From: Candidatus Omnitrophota bacterium
Lineage (GTDB): Bacteria > Omnitrophota > Gorgyraeia > JACOVV01
Length of the DNA stretch: 7,130 bases
NCBI GenBank assembly: GCA_016177145.1
Contig: JACOVV010000025.1
Coordinates: forward strand, 1 to 7,130
Direction: 5' to 3'
Of this stretch, positions 1-5,670 are shown piece after piece. Position 1 is the first letter of the stretch; the number at the start of each line of letters is the position of its first letter. The notes beneath the pieces were generated by a model. It did not search any database. It saw nothing but the letters and a program-made list of their open reading frames with translations, and had not been told where the DNA came from. The position numbers were made by a program, and so were the translations under genes.

Positions 1-510
1 CATTTTGGTTTCAGCGGACCGGCGGCGCTGGATATCAGCCGGCATGTCGCAAGGAGCAAGCAGCTAGAAGATTATGAAATCCAAGCTAATTTCGTCCCGC
101 AGGAAAACGAGGAGTCCCTGAAAAAGAAGATCGCTCTCTTTGACGCGCGCCGCGGGAAGAAATTACTCGAAAATTTCCTGCGAAGTGAATTTTCACTGCC
201 GGAACGATTTGTCAAAACATTGCTCAAGAAGGTAGGAACAGAGGCGAGAAACAAAATCAGCCAGTCCCTTTTGGCCTATCCCTTGCCGGTTTCTGGAGTG
301 GTCGGCTACAAAAAAGCCGAAGTCACCGCCGGCGGAGTGGACTTAAACGAAATCCACCATTCAACGATGGAATCAAAGCGGGTCCCCGGCCTTTATTTCT
401 GCGGCGAGATACTCGATGTAGACGGCCGGATCGGCGGGTTTAATTTTCAGTGGGCCTGGTCGAGCGGGGTTTTGGCTGGGCGCGGAGCGAGTCAAAGTCT
501 CGTTTCTTGA
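1..510 (+). CDS. BaiN/HI0933-family NAD(P)/FAD-dependent oxidoreductase, C-terminal part (5' end outside window)
   Basis: The reading frame is open from the first base and gives 169 residues before the TGA at 508-510; the N-terminal FAD-binding Rossmann part lies upstream of the window. Family signatures are plain: HFGFSGPAALDIS at the very start, a VTAGGVD segment near residues 108-114, TMESKRVPGLYFCGEILDVD at about 122-141, and GGFNFQWAWSSG at about 145-156. These are the C-terminal FAD-contacting motifs of the HI0933/BaiN/RdsA family of roughly 400-residue flavoproteins. The family is widespread and soluble, and most members have no proven substrate, so a specific reaction should not be assigned. 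It lies on the same strand as the hydrogenase-like operon, but a strong promoter starts at its stop codon and it has no known functional tie to such complexes, so it is probably a separate unit. Family assignment is firm; function is unknown. Confidence 0.92.
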   Translation, partial: HFGFSGPAALDISRHVARSKQLEDYEIQANFVPQENEESLKKKIALFDARRGKKLLENFLRSEFSLPERFVKTLLKKVGTEARNKISQSLLAYPLPVSGVVGYKKAEVTAGGVDLNEIHHSTMESKRVPGLYFCGEILDVDGRIGGFNFQWAWSSGVLAGRGASQSLVS

Positions 511-536
511 CAGGAGAGATAGAAGCGCGCTATACT
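507..536 (+). promoter_or_regulatory. Candidate sigma-70-type promoter for the hyf-like operon
   Basis: A perfect -35 hexamer TTGACA (507-512) is followed after 18 bases by TATACT (531-536), one mismatch from the -10 consensus. Transcription would start near 543 and leave a leader of about 75 bases before the ATG at 618. The -35 box overlaps the stop codon of the upstream flavoprotein gene. I saw no sigma-54 type (GG-N10-GC) element, unlike the E. coli hyf promoter. Visible match only; not experimentally known. Confidence 0.65.
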
Positions 537-557
537 ATGTTCCCAGCACGAAAATAA

Positions 558-598
558 CACCTTCCTTCAATCGTATAATCCTATTGATCAAAAAGGTG
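558..598 (+). promoter_or_regulatory. Possible leader hairpin that buries a Shine-Dalgarno sequence
   Basis: CACCTT (558-563) can pair with AAGGTG (593-598), and inside it TCAAT (567-571) can pair with ATTGA (583-587), with an 11-base loop and a 3/5 internal loop between the two stems. The outer right arm lies within the strong Shine-Dalgarno-like AAGGTGAT (593-600). If formed in the leader RNA, the fold would hide this ribosome site. The stems are short and mostly A-T in the inner part, so stability is doubtful. No known riboswitch is recognised. Confidence 0.25.
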
Positions 599-600
599 AT
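593..600 (+). promoter_or_regulatory. Strong Shine-Dalgarno site, better placed for the ATG at 602 than for hyfB
   Basis: AAGGTGAT is an excellent match to the anti-Shine-Dalgarno complement. It is correctly spaced for an ATG at 602, which is out of frame with hyfB, but lies 17 bases before the hyfB ATG at 618. The hyfB ATG itself has only AAGG (614-617), directly abutting it with no spacer. Confidence 0.5.
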
Positions 601-601
601 A

Positions 602-697
602 ATGAAAGCTCTTAAGGATGATAACGTCTTTATTTTTATTACAGTTAGCGCTGTTGGTTTTTGGGGCTGTTGCCGGTTTTCTCTGCAGGCGGAGTGA
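602..697 (+). CDS. Possible 31-codon leader ORF overlapping the start of hyfB
   Basis: An ATG at 602 with a well-spaced Shine-Dalgarno opens a 31-codon frame ending at TGA 695-697, in a different frame from hyfB. The product would begin MKALKDDNVFIFITVSAVGF and resembles no family I know. Most of it is read from DNA that must also encode the hyfB N-terminus, so its sequence is constrained and may mean nothing. It is listed because its ribosome site is the best one in the leader, and a ribosome translating it would pass over the hyfB start; it could serve translational coupling or attenuation. It may equally be chance. Confidence 0.2.
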   Translation: MKALKDDNVFIFITVSAVGFWGCCRFSLQAE

Positions 698-2645
698 AGA
701 ACAAGCGAATTGGGCGGTCCACCTCTCGGCAGTTTTCGCCGGGGCGGTGGGGGTCATCTATTCGCTGACCGCTCTAACCGGCGGCAGGAGCTTTGATCTG
801 GGATTCTTTTCGATCTCTCCGGTCGGCCCGCTCCGCTTAGCCATTGATCCCCTTTCCGCTTTCTTTGTGCTGGTGATTTCCTTCCTCTCGACAGTCACCT
901 CGATTTACGCCATCGGCTACAGCCGCCACTACCAGGGGGACGGGCGGGACAGCCGCATCGCTTGTCTGGGATTCCTCTATAATCTCTTTATCCTCTCCAT
1001 GATCCTGGTCGTGACGGCGCGGGACGCTTTTTATTTTCTAATCTTCTGGGAAGTTATGTCGCTAGTCTCTTATTTTTTGGTTGTTTTTGAGCATACCAAG
1101 CCGGAGGCGAGGCAGGCCGGGATTTTTTATTTTGTCATGACCCACGCCGGCACGGCATTGATCGCCGCCGCTTTCTGGCTTCTTTTTATCGAGACCGGTT
1201 CTTTTTCCTTTGACGCTTTCCGTCTTCACGCGAACAATCTCCCCAGCGTTGTCAAGAACGCCGTTTTTCTCTGCGCTCTCGCCGGGTTCGGCACAAAGGC
1301 GGGACTGGTGCCGGTGCATGTCTGGCTCCCGCGGGCGCACCCGCAAGCCCCCAGCCACGTCTCGGCCTTGATGTCGGGGGTGATGATCAAAACCGCCGTT
1401 TACGCGTTGATTCGCTTTCTATTCACTTTCTTGGGAGAGATCCCGCTCTGGTGGGGGACTCTTCTTTTAACGGTTGCGATTCTTTCGACTCTTTTTGGGA
1501 TTCTCTACGCCTTGATGGAGCACGATCTCAAGCGGCTGCTCGCTTTTTCCAGCATCGAAAACATGGGGATTATCTTTCTGGGTGTTGGAATGGCGGCGGT
1601 GTTCACCTCACTGGGAGAGCCGCTCTACGCCGGTTTCGCTCTGATTGCCGCGCTGTATCATTTGATGAATCACGCTTTCTTTAAGGGGCTCCTCTTTTTA
1701 GGGGCCGGTTCGGTTCTCTCCCAAACTCATACCAGAAATATGGAGCAGTTGGGCGGACTCATCCGGAAGATGCCCTGGACTGCCGGCGCTTTTCTCATCG
1801 GGTGCCTGGCGATCTCGGCGCTCCCGCCGATGAATGGGTTTGTCAGCGAATGGATGACCCTGATGGCGCTTTTGGCCGGGAGCGGGTTTGATGGAGAAGG
1901 GCTGCGGTTTTTCACTCCGGTGCTGGCTTCTCTGCTGGGGTTCGCGGGGGCGCTGGCGGCAACCTGTTTTGTCAAAGCGTTTGGGATCACTTTTTTGGGA
2001 AGCCCGCGCTCTTCTCATTCCGAGCAGGCAACAGAGGCGAGCGTTTCCATGAAAGTAGGGCTGGGCATTCTTTCGGCCGGCTGTGTGGCGCTGGGGATTT
2101 CTTGCGGATGGATGATTCCCTTGTTGAACCGAGCCGCCAATTCGGCGCTGGGATACTCTGACGAAAATTTATTTAGTTTTAGCCGACAAGGGTTCCTGGT
2201 GAGCCCCGCGGGAATGAGCCAGATTTCTCCGCTAGTCATTTTCTTCACGCTGGCCGTTCTCTTGATCGCACTGGTGGTTTTATTGGGGAAGGGGGTTTAT
2301 CGGATCGGCCCCAGTTGGGCTTGCGGGATGCCGGCGCTCTCCCCGCGGATGCAATACTCGGCGATCGGTTATTCGAAACCGATGCGGCGTGTTTTTTCTT
2401 TTCTCTATCGTCCCACCCGCCGGGTGGAAGTAGAGGAAGAGGGGCACGATCTGCTTCGCACGGCACAGCGGTTTGAGGTTAAAATCGAACCGTTTTTCGA
2501 AAAAATTCTCTATCGCCCCGCTGTCCAATGGATCAGCCGTCTTTCTGAAAGAGCCAAACAGATTCAGAGGGGACATATCCAGCTCTATTTGAGTTATATT
2601 TTTATCACACTGCTCCTGCTCTTGATTTTCGTGAGGATGTCATGA
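618..2645 (+). CDS. hyfB: HyfB-like antiporter-type membrane subunit of a group 4 hydrogenase-related complex
   Basis: The 675-residue polytopic protein is close to the length of E. coli HyfB (about 672). It belongs to the Mrp-antiporter/NuoL-NuoM-NuoN family (Proton_antipo_M) and should form part of an ion-translocating membrane arm. Visible key residues are Glu145 in FWEVMSLVSY (TM5-type glutamate), Lys227 in GFGTKAGLVP (TM7 lysine), histidines 234, 241 and 247 in the following loop, Lys258 in SGVMIKTAVY, Lys305 in EHDLKRLLAFSSIENMG, Lys356 in NHAFFKGLLF, and Lys453 in CFVKAFG. The C-terminal extension carries the CGMPALSP...MQYSAIGYSKPMRRVF region (569-593) typical of HyfB/HycC, then a charged stretch and a last membrane helix (about 655-673). 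The start is the first possible one: an in-frame TGA lies at 603-605 and no ATG, GTG or TTG lies between it and 618. Its ribosome site is poorly placed. The stop overlaps hyfC by ATGA. Confidence 0.93.
   Translation: MITSLFLLQLALLVFGAVAGFLCRRSEEQANWAVHLSAVFAGAVGVIYSLTALTGGRSFDLGFFSISPVGPLRLAIDPLSAFFVLVISFLSTVTSIYAIGYSRHYQGDGRDSRIACLGFLYNLFILSMILVVTARDAFYFLIFWEVMSLVSYFLVVFEHTKPEARQAGIFYFVMTHAGTALIAAAFWLLFIETGSFSFDAFRLHANNLPSVVKNAVFLCALAGFGTKAGLVPVHVWLPRAHPQAPSHVSALMSGVMIKTAVYALIRFLFTFLGEIPLWWGTLLLTVAILSTLFGILYALMEHDLKRLLAFSSIENMGIIFLGVGMAAVFTSLGEPLYAGFALIAALYHLMNHAFFKGLLFLGAGSVLSQTHTRNMEQLGGLIRKMPWTAGAFLIGCLAISALPPMNGFVSEWMTLMALLAGSGFDGEGLRFFTPVLASLLGFAGALAATCFVKAFGITFLGSPRSSHSEQATEASVSMKVGLGILSAGCVALGISCGWMIPLLNRAANSALGYSDENLFSFSRQGFLVSPAGMSQISPLVIFFTLAVLLIALVVLLGKGVYRIGPSWACGMPALSPRMQYSAIGYSKPMRRVFSFLYRPTRRVEVEEEGHDLLRTAQRFEVKIEPFFEKILYRPAVQWISRLSERAKQIQRGHIQLYLSYIFITLLLLLIFVRMS
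2633..2636 (+). promoter_or_regulatory. Ribosome binding site for hyfC
   Basis: GAGG, 5 bases before the ATG at 2642, lies inside the 3' end of hyfB and supports the 4-base overlapping start. Confidence 0.6.
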
Positions 2646-3547
2646 GCCCGATTTTTCTTTCGATCCTTCAGGTAATACTAGTCATGGCGCTGGCCCCTGG
2701 CGTCAGCTGGTTCATCAAAAAATTAAAAGGGGCTTCTCAAAACCGGGTCGGCCCGGCGCTGGGACAGGTTTATTTTGATTTGATCAAACTCTTCCGCAAG
2801 GAGATGGTGGTTTCGGAGACCGCTTCCTGGGTTTTTCACGCCGCCCCGTTTGTTCTGTTCGCTTCGACCCTCTTGGCGGCGGGGCTAGTCCCTTTTTTCT
2901 GGAAAGAGACACTGCTCGGATTTGCCGGCGACGCGATTTTGTTGGTCTATCTTTTAGCGCTGGGTCGTTTCTTCATCGCCCTGGCGGCGATGGACGCGGG
3001 GACTTCCTTCGGAGGAATGGGGTCGAGCCGTGAGATGTTTCTTTCTTCCCTGACGGAACCAGCATTGCTTCTTTCTTTTTTCGCTTTCTCTGTGCACACC
3101 AAAACCACTTCGCTCCAGACGATGGCTGCCTCCCTGGGAAGCGAACCGCTGACAGCGACCCTCTTTTTCACCGCGCTGATCTTTGGAGCGATGCTGATCG
3201 TCACTCTGGTGGAGAGCGCGAGGATTCCGGTGGATAATCCGGCAACCCATCTGGAATTGACGATGGTCCATGAGGCGATGATTCTGGAATATTCGGGACG
3301 ATACCTCGCCCTGATCGAGTGGAGCCATCAGATCAGACAGCTTTTGTTCTTCAGTCTACTGGCGAATCTTTTCTTCCCTTTTGGTTTTTATCTATTGAAG
3401 GTTTTCGCTCTGGCTCTTTTGGTCGGCTGGATCGAGATTCACTCGGCCAAACTGCGTCTGTTCCGGGTCCCTGACTTGATCGCGATCGCCTTTGTCCTGG
3501 CGCTTCTTTCACTTCTGGGGCAGTTGATCATCGGGAGGCCGTCGTGA
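2642..3547 (+). CDS. hyfC: HyfC-like (NuoH-family) membrane anchor subunit
   Basis: This 301-residue membrane protein belongs to the NADH dehydrogenase subunit 1 (NuoH/HycD/HyfC) family; E. coli HyfC and HycD are 307-322 residues. In such complexes it docks the peripheral redox arm to the membrane and forms the start of the proton path. Visible signatures in order: SQNRVGPALGQVYFDLIKLF (32-51), AAMDAGTSFGGMGSSREMF (115-133), LTEPA (137-141), ESARIPVDNPATHLELTM (191-208), and HEAMILEYSGRYLALIEWS (210-228). The last segment, with acidic residues Glu205, Glu211, Glu216 and Glu226, is close to the Hyf type rather than the Hyc type. The start ATG overlaps the hyfB stop (ATGA) and the gene's own stop overlaps the hyfE start (GTGA), so the three are translationally coupled. 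Confidence 0.93.
   Translation: MSPIFLSILQVILVMALAPGVSWFIKKLKGASQNRVGPALGQVYFDLIKLFRKEMVVSETASWVFHAAPFVLFASTLLAAGLVPFFWKETLLGFAGDAILLVYLLALGRFFIALAAMDAGTSFGGMGSSREMFLSSLTEPALLLSFFAFSVHTKTTSLQTMAASLGSEPLTATLFFTALIFGAMLIVTLVESARIPVDNPATHLELTMVHEAMILEYSGRYLALIEWSHQIRQLLFFSLLANLFFPFGFYLLKVFALALLVGWIEIHSAKLRLFRVPDLIAIAFVLALLSLLGQLIIGRPS
3533..3538 (+). promoter_or_regulatory. Ribosome binding site that fixes the GTG start of hyfE
   Basis: GGGAGG sits 5 bases before the GTG at 3544, inside the end of hyfC. This supports the GTG as the true start of hyfE. Confidence 0.65.
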
Positions 3548-4203
3548 GCGCCGATCTGATTCCTTCGTTGATTCATTTAACCGGAATGCTTTTACTCGCC
3601 GCGGCGCTGGCGATCATCGCCTCGCCGCAATTGTTCGCCTGCATCCGCCTCTACGCGGCTCATTCTTTTCTCCTGGCCGCGACGACGATCCTAGTGGCCT
3701 GCCACGAGGGAGTAACGCATTTGTGGATTCCGGCGCTGTTGACGCTTCTATTAAAAGTGATCGTGATCCCGCAGGTTTTCTTCCGGATGATCCGGCGCCT
3801 CGGCATCCGCAGAGAAGTGGAAAGTTATATCAACATTCCATTTTCGTTGATCCTGGCGGTGGCGCTTCTTTTTCTCTCTTTTTATGGAACAGCTCACCTG
3901 CCGGGGTTAAGCGGCGTGGAAGAGAGGGAATTCATCCCGATGGCTGCCGCGACGGTCTTTTGGGGAATGCTGATGATGGCGACGAGAAAAAAAGCGCTGA
4001 CGCAGATCGTGGGGCTTCTGTTGATGGAGAACGGCCTTTTCCTGATGGCGATCACGCTCACTTCAGGGATGCCGCTTTTGGTCGAGTTGGGGATCTTCTT
4101 CGACGTGCTGGTCGGCGTTATCATTATGGGAGTTTTCGTCTTTAAAATCCGGGACGCGTTCGAAGGGATTGACGTGGATGATTTGACGGTGTTGAAAGGG
4201 TAA
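3544..4203 (+). CDS. hyfE: HyfE-like (NuoK-type) membrane subunit
   Basis: The 219-residue protein starts with GTG and matches hydrogenase-4 component E (about 216 residues in E. coli). It is almost wholly hydrophobic, with roughly six to seven membrane segments. The C-terminal half is NuoK-like: TRKKALTQIVGLLLMENGLF (147-166) with Glu162, and ELGIFFDVLVGVIIMGVFVF (181-200) with Glu181 and Asp187. These correspond in kind to the buried glutamates of NuoK that carry protons in complex I. The N-terminal half has Lys71 in a membrane segment (LLTLLLKVIVIPQVFF), another plausible proton-path residue. The gene follows hyfC directly with a 4-base overlap, so there is no room for the hyfD gene found between them in E. 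coli. The C-terminus has a short acidic tail (EGIDVDDLTVLKG). Confidence 0.9.
   Translation: MSADLIPSLIHLTGMLLLAAALAIIASPQLFACIRLYAAHSFLLAATTILVACHEGVTHLWIPALLTLLLKVIVIPQVFFRMIRRLGIRREVESYINIPFSLILAVALLFLSFYGTAHLPGLSGVEEREFIPMAAATVFWGMLMMATRKKALTQIVGLLLMENGLFLMAITLTSGMPLLVELGIFFDVLVGVIIMGVFVFKIRDAFEGIDVDDLTVLKG
4194..4200 (+). promoter_or_regulatory. Ribosome binding site for hyfF
   Basis: GAAAGGG lies 6 bases before the ATG at 4207, at the end of hyfE, and supports that start. Confidence 0.6.
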
Positions 4204-4206
4204 AAA

Positions 4207-5670
4207 ATGATTCTGAATTTATTAATCGTTCCATTGATCGCGGCGTTATTCTGCCAGATATCACCGACAATCAAGGTGAACCGTTTTTCTTTTGTTGCCG
4301 GGGCATTGGCATCAGCGGTTTTAGGATGGCGGGCTGTTTTCTTCTCAAGTTTTGAGAAGACGGTTTTCGCCATGGGCGGGAAACTGCTGATGGACCCGCT
4401 GTCGGCGGTTTTTGTTCTCCTCATTGTGTCGGTGGGACTCTTATCGGTTGTCTACGGGGCGGGGTATCTTTTTAGAGAAGATTCCGGGATTTCATTTCCC
4501 AAGCTCCGCCGGTATACCTGTTTTTTTCATCTCTTCCTTTTTACGATGCTGTTGACGGTCCTCTCCAATAACCTGGGAATCATGTGGATCGCCATCGAGG
4601 GGACAACGCTCGCCTCCGCGTTTTTGGTGAATGTGGACGATAAAAAAAGTTCCATCGAAGCGGCGTGGAAATATTTGATCCTCTGCACCGTCGGGATCGC
4701 CCTGGCGCTCTTCGGGATCATTCTCGTCTATTATTCGGCCGTGTCGGGAGCGGCGGGGGAGAGCAAAGATTCCCTGAACTGGACCTTTCTGTTAGAGCAC
4801 GCGCGGCAGTTGAATCCGGAAGTGATGAAACTCGCGTTTATCTTTATTCTCGTCGGGTATGGAACCAAGGCGGGGTTGGCCCCGTTTCACTCATGGCTTC
4901 CGGACGCCCACAGCCAGGCCCCCAGCCCCGTGAGCGCGCTTTTATCAGGAGTGTTGCTTAGCTGCGCTACGCTAGGAATCTTACGGTTCCATCTTTTGAC
5001 GCAAGCCGCGACCGGTTCTCTTTTTTCATCCCATCTTCTTGTTTTCTTCGGGATCCTTTCTGTCGCCGTCGCCGTCCCCTTTATTTTGGAACAGGCCGAT
5101 TACAAGCGGCTCTTCGCTTATTCCAGCGTCGAGCATATGGGGCTGGTCGTGACCGGGATCGGGTTCGGCAGTCCGTTGGCTATTTACGGAGCGATCTTCC
5201 ATGTCATCGTCCACGCTTTCAACAAATCGCTCCTCTTTTTCAGCTGTGGGCATCTCCTGTACCACTTTGAAACCAAAGAGATTAAAAAGGTCAGAGGGAT
5301 TTTAAGAACGCGCCCGTTTTTAGGAGTGATTTTCTTTCTGGGGACAATGGCGATTACCGGACTGCCTCCCTTCGGCACTTTTGTCAGTGAGTTCATGATC
5401 TTAAGCGGGGGATTTAGCGCCCACCGGTGGGCCGCCTGCGGGATTCTTCTGTTTTTGCTGGTGTTTATTTTTGCCGGATTCCTGCGCCACGCGAGCCGCA
5501 TGACCTTTGGAGAGAGTTCCGCTTCCGGCCATTCGCAAAAGAACCTTTGGATGGATGGAGTTTTGCTCGCGGGAATGGTTTTGATTCTTGTGATGGGGTT
5601 TTACCTGCCGAGTCCATTGCATCAGTTGATACAAAAAGCGAGCGTTATCGCCGGCGGAGTCTCCTCATGA
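4207..5670 (+). CDS. hyfF: HyfF-like antiporter-type membrane subunit
   Basis: This 487-residue member of the NuoL/M/N-Mrp antiporter family is paralogous to the HyfB above and somewhat shorter than E. coli HyfF (about 526). The central segment shows WIAIEGTTLASAFLV with Glu131, EAAWKYLILCTVGIALALFG (151-170), VGYGTKAGLAPFHSWLPDAH (217-236) with Lys221, QADYKRLFAYSSVEHMG with Lys300, VHAFNKSLLFF (335-345) with Lys340, and GLPPFGTFVSEFMI (385-398) with Glu395. The EAAWKYL block and the position after hyfE favour HyfF over HyfD. Compared with HyfB, the TM8-type lysine is Ser252 and the TM12-type lysine is aligned with Arg427, so its proton path differs. It sits 3 bases after hyfE and its stop overlaps the hyfG start (ATGA). 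Confidence 0.9.
   Translation: MILNLLIVPLIAALFCQISPTIKVNRFSFVAGALASAVLGWRAVFFSSFEKTVFAMGGKLLMDPLSAVFVLLIVSVGLLSVVYGAGYLFREDSGISFPKLRRYTCFFHLFLFTMLLTVLSNNLGIMWIAIEGTTLASAFLVNVDDKKSSIEAAWKYLILCTVGIALALFGIILVYYSAVSGAAGESKDSLNWTFLLEHARQLNPEVMKLAFIFILVGYGTKAGLAPFHSWLPDAHSQAPSPVSALLSGVLLSCATLGILRFHLLTQAATGSLFSSHLLVFFGILSVAVAVPFILEQADYKRLFAYSSVEHMGLVVTGIGFGSPLAIYGAIFHVIVHAFNKSLLFFSCGHLLYHFETKEIKKVRGILRTRPFLGVIFFLGTMAITGLPPFGTFVSEFMILSGGFSAHRWAACGILLFLLVFIFAGFLRHASRMTFGESSASGHSQKNLWMDGVLLAGMVLILVMGFYLPSPLHQLIQKASVIAGGVSS
5656..5659 (+). promoter_or_regulatory. Ribosome binding site for hyfG
   Basis: GGAG lies 7 bases before the ATG at 5667. It favours this start over ATG codons further up in the same open frame, which would overlap hyfF by as much as 244 bases and add residues unlike the family. 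Confidence 0.6.

Noticed and set aside
524..531. AGCGCGCT palindrome in the promoter spacer as an operator or terminator
   Set aside because: Eight bases only, with no loop, no T-run and no second copy; too little to call.
574..579. A perfect TATAAT as a second promoter -10 box
   Set aside because: No TTG-type -35 hexamer at 16-18 bases upstream; the region there is A-rich (550-557). The promoter at 507-536 is clearly better.
3894..4424. Long antisense open frame (176 codons) across the hyfE/hyfF junction
   Set aside because: It lies opposite two well-supported family genes, its product is low-complexity and rich in Lys, Ser, Thr and Ile with no recognisable motif, and it is best explained as a shadow of the coding strand.
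5427..5666. Upstream extension of the hyfG frame by 80 codons
   Set aside because: It would overlap hyfF by 244 bases; the added residues do not resemble a NuoC-like N-terminus, while ATG 5667 has a GGAG at good spacing and an ATGA overlap like its neighbours.
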